NCBI GenBank assembly: GCA_027491555.1
Contig: JAOZGN010000015.1
Location: forward strand, 1-24,966
Direction of reading: 5' to 3'
From: Thermoproteota archaeon
Lineage (GTDB): Archaea; Thermoproteota; Korarchaeia; Korarchaeales; Korarchaeaceae
DNA: 24,966 nucleotides
Both the position numbers and the translations under genes were made by a program. The notes under the pieces are model-generated. The model was given only the letters and a program-made list of their open reading frames with translations, made no database searches and was not told where the DNA came from. Below, in pieces: positions 14,524 through 21,657 of the stretch (its first letter is position 1; every line of letters starts with the position of its first letter).

Positions 14524-15222
14524 TTGCCCAGAGGGGACGACAGGGAGTCCACAGGAGTGTGGGTTCCCGCTTACTCGCTCATCAAGGCGTCCTCAACGCT
14601 GCCAGCGTCGTCCCCCACGACTTGCTCGATCGTACCGTTCGTTGGCTGGCTTAATTCAACGATCTCGGCGCTGCTCAGCATGATCGCATCTCTCGCATTC
14701 CTCTACAAGAGGGACAGGGATAAGCCCGTCCCGAATCGAGTTCTCATAAAGTGGGACCCTACCAGAGACAAAATCGATGAGCTGGTTGCGGCCGTGAAGG
14801 CGCTTTGCGCCGGGAGACCCTCTACGATCCTCACCCGCAGGGGAAGCCCGCTGGCGGCACAGATCAGGGGAGAATTAGGTACGCGAGGGAAGGTGATATA
14901 CCTGAAGCAAGGCGTCTCCTACCCCACCACGGCCGGAAACGCCCTCCTAGCCGCCCCGACAACGCCGCACGTCATAAGCCTCATAAGGAAGGCCAGAATA
15001 GAGTTCGGCGAGCCTATCGCCGTCGTGATAGACAGCCTCACGGACCTCGCGATGATCCTTGGGACTAAGAAGGCCTATGAGCTGGTCCGCGAAATGCTGG
15101 ACTCCCTAGAGGTGGATGATCGGGTTGCGGCCATAATAGTGGGTGGGGCCCAGGGAGAGAGAGAAGAGATGCTCTTCAGGTCCCTCTTCCCGAATGAGTT
15201 CCCCACTAGCAAGTTCAAGTGA
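14524..15222 (+). CDS. Membrane-anchored DUF835/degenerate RecA-fold protein
   Basis: 232 residues from TTG 14524. One membrane segment at about 37-61 (SIVPFVGWLNSTISALLS onward) is followed by a basic KRDRDK, placing the rest in the cytoplasm. The C-terminal domain (about 72-225) has the order strand STILTRRG, strand KVIYLKQG, strand IAVVIDSLTDLAMI, helix AYELVREMLDSL, strand VAAIIVGGAQ. That matches the DUF835-type degenerate RecA/KaiC fold found in many archaea; the Walker A lysine loop is absent. A TATA-like block (CTTAAGGTTAAAAGG, 14466-14480) lies about 50 bp upstream. Family assignment is by pattern, moderate. Such proteins are often signalling or scaffold components. Confidence 0.6.
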   Translation: MPRGDDRESTGVWVPAYSLIKASSTLPASSPTTCSIVPFVGWLNSTISALLSMIASLAFLYKRDRDKPVPNRVLIKWDPTRDKIDELVAAVKALCAGRPSTILTRRGSPLAAQIRGELGTRGKVIYLKQGVSYPTTAGNALLAAPTTPHVISLIRKARIEFGEPIAVVIDSLTDLAMILGTKKAYELVREMLDSLEVDDRVAAIIVGGAQGEREEMLFRSLFPNEFPTSKFK

Positions 15223-15240
15223 GCGCCGCGCTCTCTCAGA

Positions 15241-15594
15241 TCAGGGCACCCTCACCCTGACGCTCCCGCCGGGGAGCCTCCCGACGACCTCGGCCGCCCT
15301 CCTTGCCCCCAGCATCAGGGCCTCGAAGAGTTCCTCCGGCGTTATGCCCAGCTTCTCGGCGGACTGCAGGAGGTCGTAGGCTCCCCTGATCCAAACGGTC
15401 ACCATCGAGCCAAAGAGGCCGACCCTTAGGTGGGTCGGGACGTTCACCCCGGCCGGCATCAGCGCGAACCCCTCGGCCCTCCTCTCCGCCACGAATCCAA
15501 CGGATTCAATCACCCTCACAAGCTCCATGGCCAGATCCATCGCGTCTCTGGGTCCGGCATCGGCCACGATCTCAACGCCGGCCAGCTTGGACAT
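15241..15594 (-). CDS. Small conserved-looking protein, unknown
   Basis: 117 residues from ATG 15594, with GAGGAG 4 bp before it as ribosome site. It reads as an alpha/beta protein: a helix DLAMELVRVIESVGFVA, strands ERRAEGFALMPAG and LRVGLFGSMVTVWI, then helices DLLQSAEKL and ITPEELFEALMLGARRAAEVV. No cysteine, signal peptide or membrane segment is seen. It is leftward and lies 103 bp beyond the end of the APC permease, convergent with the DUF835-like gene. I do not recognise a family. Confidence 0.55.
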   Translation of the reverse strand: MSKLAGVEIVADAGPRDAMDLAMELVRVIESVGFVAERRAEGFALMPAGVNVPTHLRVGLFGSMVTVWIRGAYDLLQSAEKLGITPEELFEALMLGARRAAEVVGRLPGGSVRVRVP

Positions 15595-15696
15595 CAGCTC
15601 CTCGGCGGGTCCGGATTCGGGCAGACTCTCACCACGAAAATCCTGCGACGCGTGTCAATTAACCTTTGTCCGCCACAGCAAAATGGGGGGAAGGGG

Positions 15697-17322
15697 TCAG
15701 GTCGATGGGATCTCATGGAACAACGTCCTCACGTCAACGCCCCTCCTCCTGTTATAGACCATGTAACCCACGAAGATAGACGCTCCGGCTCCGTAGAAGA
15801 GCGAGATCCAAAGCATGTCGGATATGGCGGCCCCCGACCCGATGAGGCTCAGGTAGAGCCAGAAGTTCAGCACCATGGTTACTATTCCCGCGACGGACAT
15901 TAGGGGGATCCCGGCTACCTCGTGCCTCAGGGGGCTCCTCTCGTAGAGGTCGGACCTCATGAAGGGGAGCACTGTCGCGGCCGCGCCTCCGAAGACCGAC
16001 GGAAACCACCACAGCAGGGTTGAGAGTCCGTCGAGGGTGTTGATGAAGCCGATCGCCCCCACGTAGTGAAGCTTCTCCGCGGCGTACCACCAGACGACGC
16101 TGAGCTGCCCCAGGACTGTCGCAAGCAGCACGGCCCTGGTGGGCGAGCCGTACCTGTTGACCTCCGCCAGGCTCTCCGGGAAGAACCTGTCAAAGGACCA
16201 GGCGAACGGGAGCCTCGTGCTAACCAGGTAGAAGGCGGGGACGTCGTTTAACAGCCAGAGAGCCGCCATTAGGGCAACTAGGAGCTGGAACATGGGCTGA
16301 CCGGGCATAAGCCCTGCGGCGAAGAGCGGGAGCATGGGCCTGCCGGAGTAGGGCATCACCTCCGCGAGCCTGTTGCCCGCCTCGAAGAAGGCGTAGGTGT
16401 AAGCGCTGACGAACTCCCCGTAGGCCCCATACAACAGGAAGGCCGCGGAGACCATGTAGGCCGCGATGACCACAACGGCCATGACGCCGCCCCAGACGGC
16501 GCTCTTCTTGACGTCCCTAACCTCCCCGCCGATGTACGTAACCATGGCCCAGCTCCCCACAAACGCGAACATGGGGGACAGCAGAGCCCCAGCTGTAGCA
16601 TCCCAGCTTAACTTCGCATAGGCAGCGGGGTCCCATCCGGCCTCCTTGGCTATCGCGAGTATGGCGTCCCAAGTCCCGGCTCCGAAGGTCGCGTCCCATA
16701 GGGCGTGGGCCGACCCAAGCCCCCTGATCATGGCCCAGAAGAAGGCGGCGCTCCCGAGCACAGGTATGGCGAAGAGGACCCAGATCAGCCTGCTGTAAGC
16801 CCTGAGACCGAAGATAGAGACCAGTCCCATGCCCAGCGTTATCGCAGTGCCCAGCGCGAGCATCCACTCGGGGCTCGTGGCGAGGAGGTCTCCGAGTCGA
16901 AGCAGGGTCTGACTGCCGATAGCCCCCCCGGCGATCTGCAGAGAGAGACCCCAGTACCAGACGTCCCAGAAGGCTATGGTCCCGACGGCTATGGCGGTCG
17001 CGATCCAATACCCCCAGCTTAGCACAAACCCCAGCAGGGGGTTGATAGTCCTGGAGATGTACACGTAGTCCCCACCGGTCCTGGGCATGGCCATCAGCAG
17101 GTAGGTATAGGCCAGCGCGGTCATGATGGCCGCCATCCCCACGATCAGGAAGGCGAGGGGCACATTAGCTCCGGGATGGTCGTAGGAGACCTTCACGAGG
17201 AGCCAGTTCACCCCTCCCCCTATGGTCCAAGACATGGCCGTGGCTAGGGCCGTCCAGGGCCCCACGGTCCTGACCAGGCCAGAGGCCCTTCGCACGAACA
17301 GGGTGGGTCTCCCAGACTCCAC
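15697..17322 (-). CDS. APC-family amino acid permease
   Basis: About 541 residues with 12-14 membrane segments; amino acid/polyamine/organocation family. The signatures are the unwound helix-1 motif SWTIGGGVNW (G-x-G-G type substrate loop) and AMPRTGGDYVYISR after helix 2, which is diagnostic of APC permeases. Later helices include GEVRDVKKSAVWGG and STRLPFAWSFDRFFPE. Length is at the upper end of the family. The frame can begin at TTG 17337, but GTG 17322 lies 5 bp after the ribosome site GGGAGGTG and is preferred. It is divergent from the EamA exporter and near the glutamine synthetase and Lrp genes, which suggests an amino acid substrate. Confidence 0.92.
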   Translation of the reverse strand: MESGRPTLFVRRASGLVRTVGPWTALATAMSWTIGGGVNWLLVKVSYDHPGANVPLAFLIVGMAAIMTALAYTYLLMAMPRTGGDYVYISRTINPLLGFVLSWGYWIATAIAVGTIAFWDVWYWGLSLQIAGGAIGSQTLLRLGDLLATSPEWMLALGTAITLGMGLVSIFGLRAYSRLIWVLFAIPVLGSAAFFWAMIRGLGSAHALWDATFGAGTWDAILAIAKEAGWDPAAYAKLSWDATAGALLSPMFAFVGSWAMVTYIGGEVRDVKKSAVWGGVMAVVVIAAYMVSAAFLLYGAYGEFVSAYTYAFFEAGNRLAEVMPYSGRPMLPLFAAGLMPGQPMFQLLVALMAALWLLNDVPAFYLVSTRLPFAWSFDRFFPESLAEVNRYGSPTRAVLLATVLGQLSVVWWYAAEKLHYVGAIGFINTLDGLSTLLWWFPSVFGGAAATVLPFMRSDLYERSPLRHEVAGIPLMSVAGIVTMVLNFWLYLSLIGSGAAISDMLWISLFYGAGASIFVGYMVYNRRRGVDVRTLFHEIPST

Positions 17323-17374
17323 ACTGACACCTCCCAAGTGACGAGCCGAGGCCGCGAGACGAGGCAGTGGCTAT

Positions 17375-17516
17375 CGCGGCCTCAGCCCTGGCCTGGCTCT
17401 GGCCCTGGGATCTCTATCTGAGACTCAGACGGCCCGCTGATTCCAGCGAAAAGCAGGAAGGCGATCACGCGGGCCGCCCTCACCGCACAGGCCTCCCGGC
17501 CAGGGCTGAGGGCCCG
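17375..17516. repeat. Long inverted repeat in the APC/EamA divergent gap
   Basis: CTCAGCCCTGGCC (17381-17393) is the exact reverse complement of GGCCAGGGCTGAG (17498-17510). Allowing two mismatches it extends to 19 bp arms (17375-17393 and 17498-17516) around a 104-bp spacer. The direct repeat GGCCCGCTGA occurs at 17431-17440 and 17511-17520. The gap codes for no convincing protein. Options are paired operators for both divergent genes, a structured RNA, or a small mobile-element remnant. Confidence 0.55.
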
Positions 17517-17526
17517 CTGAGGGACA

Positions 17527-17533
17527 GATATTA
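17527..17533 (+). promoter_or_regulatory. TATA-like box of the EamA exporter gene
   Basis: GATATTA is centred 27 bp before the GTG start at 17557, with no ribosome site between, as for a leaderless transcript. It directly follows the right arm of the long inverted repeat. Confidence 0.5.
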
Positions 17534-17556
17534 AGGGTTTCTCGGTCGGGCTCCGG

Positions 17557-18519
17557 GTGCCCGGATCGGAGGAGATCAAGGGCTACGCCATGCTCCTCGG
17601 GGCCGCCGCGCTATGGTCCACCACGGGCGTGGCCAGCAGGGCCGCCGTGATGTGCGGGTCGGACCCGTGGACCAACGCCTTTATGAGGGCCGGCTTCGGG
17701 GCTCTCGCCGGCGGCCTGCTCGCCTTCTCGGGGATCAAGGTGCGGTTCCTGGATGTCAGGATGGTGGCCTACGGACTCCTGCTCTCCACGCCCCTGTACT
17801 CCTCATACCTGGCCGCCGTGGAGCACCTCGGGGCGGGCGTGGCGGCCGTCCTCCTGTACACCGCGCCTCCGATCGTGGCCGTGGCTTCGGGTCCCCTCCT
17901 CGGCGAGGCCGTGACCAGGGTCAGGGCAGCCTGCGTGGGCCTGAGCTTCGTAGGGGTGGCGCTGATTCAGCTCGGTCACTCGTCGGCCACTGGGTTGGAC
18001 CTCGTCGGGGTGGCTTTGGGCCTGATCTCAGGCGCCTCCTACGCGGGGGTGATCCTCGCCTCCCGGGCGCTGGTGACGAGGGGATGGACGCCTACGGAGA
18101 TAGCCTTCGGCCCCCTGCCCTGGGCCGCCCTGGGGACGGGTCTCGTGGCAGCCTTCAGGGGAACCCTCGAGGTTCCGCCGGTGGGCGGGCTCCTCTGGGG
18201 CGCCTACCTGGGCGTCTTCACGGCCGCGGGAGCGTACCTGCTCCACGCCTCCGGCCTGTCGAGGGTCCAGGCGACCCCAGCGGGGGTCGTGTCCAACCTC
18301 GAGCCCGTGCTCGCGATAGCGTGGGGCGCAGTCTTCCTGGGGGAGTCCCTGAGCCCTCTGAGGCTGGCGGGGGCGGCGCTGGTCATATCCTCCGCCGTGG
18401 GAGTCTCGGCCGAGGACCTGCTTCAGGAGCCCACGTCTAGGTACTTGAAGAGCTCCCACTCGCTCACGGTCAAGCGCGTGGACTCCCAGTCACCGACCTC
18501 GCGCAGGTACTCCCGGTAG
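17557..18519 (+). CDS. EamA/DMT-family transporter
   Basis: 320 residues with ten membrane segments in two EamA repeats, a drug/metabolite transporter fold. Typical features are the N-terminal ALLWSTTGVASR-like start (here AAALWSTTGVASRAA), the helix-4/5 stretch VAAVLLYTAPPIVAV, and in the second repeat ATPAGVVSNLEPVLAIAWG followed by LGESLSP. Members commonly export amino acids or other metabolites, sometimes import. GTG 17557 is chosen because a TATA-like box lies 27 bp upstream. The last 32 codons lie antisense to the end of the glutamine synthetase-family gene (97-bp overlap), and this hydrophilic tail is unlike the family. Confidence 0.92.
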   Translation: MPGSEEIKGYAMLLGAAALWSTTGVASRAAVMCGSDPWTNAFMRAGFGALAGGLLAFSGIKVRFLDVRMVAYGLLLSTPLYSSYLAAVEHLGAGVAAVLLYTAPPIVAVASGPLLGEAVTRVRAACVGLSFVGVALIQLGHSSATGLDLVGVALGLISGASYAGVILASRALVTRGWTPTEIAFGPLPWAALGTGLVAAFRGTLEVPPVGGLLWGAYLGVFTAAGAYLLHASGLSRVQATPAGVVSNLEPVLAIAWGAVFLGESLSPLRLAGAALVISSAVGVSAEDLLQEPTSRYLKSSHSLTVKRVDSQSPTSRRYSR

Positions 18520-19661
18520 TCCGACTCCAGCCTGTCGGCTATCGCGTCGACCACCCTGTCGGTCAGCACCCTCCTCGCGAACCCGCTGGACCTGAGCTCC
18601 CTGGCCGCCTCCCCAGGATCACCCGGGAGGGTCTCCAACCCATCTGCCTCCTCGTACACGTTGACGTTCGCCTCCTCGGGAGGAGTTAGCCCCTCCTTGA
18701 TCCCCTCAAGCCCCGCCGCGATGGCGAGGGCGGCCACGAGGTGTGGACTCGACGAGGAATCGGGTACCCTGAACTCGACGCGCTCAAACGACCCCCTGTA
18801 CCAAGGCACGCGGATCAGGGCAGACCTGTTCGACCTCCCCCAGGCTAGGTAGACTGGCGCCTCGTGGCCTGGGACGAGCCTCTTGTAGGAGTTGACGGTG
18901 GGTGCGGCCACCGCGGTGATCTCCCTGGCCCTTCGGATGAGTCCTGCCAGGAACGAGAGCGCCACCTTGCTAGGACCGCCGTCTCCCAGAAACGCGTTTT
19001 TTCCATCTCTGAGGAGACTCAGGTGGAGATGCATGCCGCTCCCGTTGACGCCTGAGAAGGGCTTCGGCATGAAGGTCGCCTCCATGCCGGCCGCCTCAAA
19101 CTCCCGCCTGACTACCGCCCTCAGCGCGACTACAGAGTCACATACCTCCAGAGGATCCCCTCCGGCGGGGACGATCTCGTACTGCCCCGGTGCCACTTCG
19201 TGGTGGAACTTGACCACCTCCAACCCCAGCCCCCTGGCCTCTCTGACTATCTCGAGGAGTACCTTCTCCACGTCCTTCGGCGGGAGGGAGAAGTAACCTC
19301 GACGATCTACGGGTCTTATCCCCCCGTCGTCACGTCTCAGAGTCACGAAGAACTCGGGCTCGAATCCAAGCTGAACTTGGAACCCTGTCTCCGAGGCCGA
19401 TCTCAGGACCCTGTGGAGTATCTCCCTTGGAGAGTGCTCCAGTCGCTCCCCCGTGGGCCGTAAGATCTCGGCGAAGGCGAGTCTCCTCCCGCCGTCAAAC
19501 TCCAGGCGAATGTCGCTGTCGGAGATATCCGCCAGCCACCTCACAGACGAGCCGTCCACGCCAGTCTGCCGCGAGGTCCGCCCCACTAGGTAGACGACTC
19601 GCAGGGAACCGGTGTGGTCCGGTATTGCGACCATCAGGGGACCGCGCGCCTGTTCGACCAT
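18423..19661 (-). CDS. Glutamine synthetase-family enzyme, short N terminus
   Basis: 412 residues; ATP-dependent ligase joining ammonia or an amine to glutamate. Active-site pieces are visible: FEPEFF (Glu101, Glu103), HHEVAPGQYEI (Glu155, Glu162), NGSGMHLHLSL (206-216), NSYKRL (257-262), the flap Glu267 in PGHEAP, NRSALIRVP (Arg279, Arg284) and EFRVPD (Glu296, Arg298). Odd points: the N-terminal beta-grasp is shortened (GVDGSS is already at 34-39), the usual SANPY is SSSSPH, and the C-terminal adenylylation region is absent. It may be true glutamine synthetase or a relative acting on another amine. A divergent Lrp/AsnC gene shares its upstream region; a TATA-like GGATATAAC lies about 45 bp before the ATG. 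Confidence 0.88.
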   Translation of the reverse strand: MVEQARGPLMVAIPDHTGSLRVVYLVGRTSRQTGVDGSSVRWLADISDSDIRLEFDGGRRLAFAEILRPTGERLEHSPREILHRVLRSASETGFQVQLGFEPEFFVTLRRDDGGIRPVDRRGYFSLPPKDVEKVLLEIVREARGLGLEVVKFHHEVAPGQYEIVPAGGDPLEVCDSVVALRAVVRREFEAAGMEATFMPKPFSGVNGSGMHLHLSLLRDGKNAFLGDGGPSKVALSFLAGLIRRAREITAVAAPTVNSYKRLVPGHEAPVYLAWGRSNRSALIRVPWYRGSFERVEFRVPDSSSSPHLVAALAIAAGLEGIKEGLTPPEEANVNVYEEADGLETLPGDPGEAARELRSSGFARRVLTDRVVDAIADRLESDYREYLREVGDWESTRLTVSEWELFKYLDVGS

Positions 19662-19693
19662 TGAGGTCGTGCTCAGCGCGGTCAGTAATATGC

Positions 19694-19746
19694 TGTCCGG
19701 TTATATCCTCGAACGAATGAATGTATTTTAAGGTAGGATTCGGACA
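19694..19746. promoter_or_regulatory. Divergent promoter region with a 6-bp inverted repeat
   Basis: Leftward box GGATATAAC (minus strand, about 19700-19708) serves the synthetase gene; rightward box TGTATTTTA (19722-19730) is about 29 bp before the Lrp ATG. TGTCCG (19694-19699) and its inverse CGGACA (19741-19746) flank both boxes symmetrically, as half-sites of a dimeric regulator could. The Lrp product is the obvious candidate, by position only. Confidence 0.4.
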
Positions 19747-19755
19747 ACCGTATCA

Positions 19756-20256
19756 ATGCCTCCAAGTCGCCTCCAGGGAGTGGATCTAGACGAGCTAGAC
19801 CTGAGACTGATAAGGGCGATTTCTGCGTACCCAGGCGCCTCGATAAGGACGCTGGCGGGTGTTCTGCAGGTGTCGCCATCGACCGTCTCAAAGAGACTGA
19901 AGAGGCTAAGGGAAATCGGAGTCCTGAGGGGGCGGGGGCTCAGGCCATGTTTCGACTACGAGAAGCTGGGATTCGAACTGACTGCTATTGTCGAGGTGAC
20001 GGTATCAGGAGGGAAACTCCTGGAGGTAGAGAGGAAGATAGCAGAGGACCCGCACGTGACCGCAGTCTACGACGTGACTGGGCCGTCCGACGTTATAGTG
20101 GTGGCGAGGTTTGAGGGGAGGGCCCAGCTGAGCGAGTTCGTGAAGGGCCTGCTCGCGATGCCCAACGTCGAGCGAACGAACACGAGAGTGGTCCTGAACG
20201 TGATAAAGGAGGACGACTCAGGGCTGATAAACCTGCTCACCTCAGGGCTTATGTGA
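19756..20256 (+). CDS. Lrp/AsnC-family transcription regulator
   Basis: 166 residues. The N-terminal winged helix-turn-helix is clear: LDELDLRLIRAISAYPGAS, then TLAGVLQVSPSTVSKRLKRLREIGVL. After a linker (FDYEKLGFE) follows the C-terminal RAM ligand-binding domain (about 75-155: AIVEVTVSGGKL, VTAVYDVTGPSDVIVVARFE and ERTNTRVVLNVIKED). Archaeal members bind amino acids and repress or activate amino acid metabolism and transport genes. ATG 19756 is about 29 bp after its TATA-like box. It is divergent from the glutamine synthetase-family gene, a common arrangement for regulator and target. Confidence 0.94.
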   Translation: MPPSRLQGVDLDELDLRLIRAISAYPGASIRTLAGVLQVSPSTVSKRLKRLREIGVLRGRGLRPCFDYEKLGFELTAIVEVTVSGGKLLEVERKIAEDPHVTAVYDVTGPSDVIVVARFEGRAQLSEFVKGLLAMPNVERTNTRVVLNVIKEDDSGLINLLTSGLM

Positions 20257-20751
20257 TCAGCCCCTTATGGCCGGCGGAGTCACGATCCCCAGCCTGATGG
20301 CATCGGGAAGGATCTCTCTCACCCTCTTGAGGAGCTTGGATGTCTTGCCAGGGTTCTCATAGGAGGAGACGAGCCTGTCAATGGCCTTCCTCACGTGCTT
20401 GGGCAGCATCAGTTTCCTCCTCCTGAAGGCCGGAGAGGCCATGAGGATGCAGGCGTCCTCTCCACCCCTGGTCAGTATTCCCGACTCGGAGAGTTCTTCC
20501 GCCACCAATCTGATCTCCTCCGAGGAGGGGAGGCCAGAGGCCAGCTTCCACTCGAGCCCCAACCCAGGCTTCTTCTTTCGCACTAGCTCGAACTCTGCCA
20601 GGAAGAGGATCAGCTGAAGCCTCATCAGGGTGAGGCCCTCTCTGGCCTTTGCCAACGTGTAAACCACGAGCGCGTCTGACTTCACTGTGTCCTGCTGGGC
20701 AGGTTCGTCCAGCGTGAATAAGAAGGCGCCCACAAGAGGTGTCATGCTCAA
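20257..20751 (-). CDS. Unknown helical protein, weakly Panacea-like
   Basis: 164 residues, mostly helical and soluble, starting at TTG 20751 or ATG 20745. The region DALVVYTLAKAREGLTLMRLQLILFLAEFELV, followed by GLGLEWKLASGLPSSEEIRLVAEEL, faintly resembles Panacea/SocA-like proteins used as antitoxins or chaperones; this is weak. The end is basic (RRRKLMLPKHVRKAIDRL). A TATA-like CCTATATTGG (minus strand, about 20795-20803) lies about 48 bp upstream, so it probably has its own promoter and is not part of the metal operon. It is convergent with, and directly abuts, the Lrp gene end. Confidence 0.6.
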   Translation of the reverse strand: MSMTPLVGAFLFTLDEPAQQDTVKSDALVVYTLAKAREGLTLMRLQLILFLAEFELVRKKKPGLGLEWKLASGLPSSEEIRLVAEELSESGILTRGGEDACILMASPAFRRRKLMLPKHVRKAIDRLVSSYENPGKTSKLLKRVREILPDAIRLGIVTPPAIRG

Positions 20752-20834
20752 GACACCCTTCCCGAGAGTCCCCAGAATTCACCCCCGGGGCTCCAATATA
20801 GGATTTTTCCGACATTTTTTCCAGTAGTCACACC

Positions 20835-21647
20835 TTAACTTCCCCTCCCTCTCACGAGGGAGATCAGGTAGGCAGTCGCGCTCACCATGCCCGCTATAGC
20901 GCTCGGAGACACGCTAACGATCGCCGACAGGAGGAGCCCTATCGCTATCGAGGCCGCGGAGACAAGAAAGGTCAGGGACATGCAATGCTTTGGCCCCCTT
21001 GCGAACTTCACCGCCGCGCCCGCGGGCGCCACGATGAGCGCGTATACGAGGATAGCACCGACGGCCTTCGTCATGGCCGACACGCTGAGGGCAATGACCG
21101 TCAGCATGACCCAGTCGTAGAGCCAGATCCTCAGCCCGTGCGCCTCCGACCCGATCGGGTCGAACGACGAGTAGACGAACTCCCTGTAGAAGGCCGTGAT
21201 CGCCGCAAGGGAGAGCATCGCCGTCAGCGCTATTATGGCCAGATCGACGGGGGACAGCAGGAGAATGTCCCCCACCAGGTACCCCCAGACGAGGGGGAGC
21301 TTCTCAGGTGGAAGCCAGTACATTAGCAGAACGGCCAGACTCATGGACCCAGCGAAGGAGACCCCCACGGCCACCTCCATCGACGCGCCGTTCCGGCCTC
21401 CCCTGCCCGCGGCGCCCACGACCGAAGCCACGACAACCGCCATTCCGGCAGCCCCCAGTGTGGGGTCTAACCACGGCAGCCTGGACTGAAGGAGCAGAGC
21501 AAGGGCCGCGCCTCCCAAGGCGGCGTGGGCGGCGGCGCTCACCAAGAACGACAGTCCCCTGTAGACGACCAGCGGACCGAGCGCGCCGGCGGCCACGGAC
21601 ACGAGTAGACCGGCGACGGCAGCCAGAAGGATCGTCTCGATCGCCAC
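20835..21647 (-). CDS. Zn/Mn-type ABC transporter permease (ZnuB/MntB-like)
   Basis: About 270 residues with eight or nine membrane segments; ABC-3 family permease of the metal importer class. Conserved features are the N-terminal GPLVVYRGLSFLVSAAAHAALGG (G-x-F-x3-A-x2-H pattern, His near residue 42), VGDILLLSPVDLAII, and SAMTKAVGAILVYALIVAPAGAA, which is characteristic of this family. GTG 21656 begins the longest frame 1 bp after the ATPase stop. It is inside the GAGGTGATC ribosome site, so GTG 21647 is the better start. Last gene of the regulator-binding protein-ATPase-permease unit. Confidence 0.92.
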   Translation of the reverse strand: MAIETILLAAVAGLLVSVAAGALGPLVVYRGLSFLVSAAAHAALGGAALALLLQSRLPWLDPTLGAAGMAVVVASVVGAAGRGGRNGASMEVAVGVSFAGSMSLAVLLMYWLPPEKLPLVWGYLVGDILLLSPVDLAIIALTAMLSLAAITAFYREFVYSSFDPIGSEAHGLRIWLYDWVMLTVIALSVSAMTKAVGAILVYALIVAPAGAAVKFARGPKHCMSLTFLVSAASIAIGLLLSAIVSVSPSAIAGMVSATAYLISLVRGRGS

Positions 21648-21657
21648 CCAGATCACC

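Noticed and set aside
15222..15232. A third copy of the operator core AGCGCCGCGCT
   Set aside because: It lies between the ends of two convergent genes, lacks the TTA/TAA flanks, and reads as GAGCGC-C-GCGCTC, more likely a chance GC-rich palindrome or 3'-end hairpin.
17382..17579. 65-codon minus-strand frame in the APC/EamA gap
   Set aside because: Spans the inverted repeat and the EamA promoter and start; no fold-like pattern or ribosome site.
17613..18440. 275-codon plus-strand frame inside the EamA gene
   Set aside because: Gly/Arg/Pro-rich frame-shifted shadow; the EamA frame has ten clear membrane helices.
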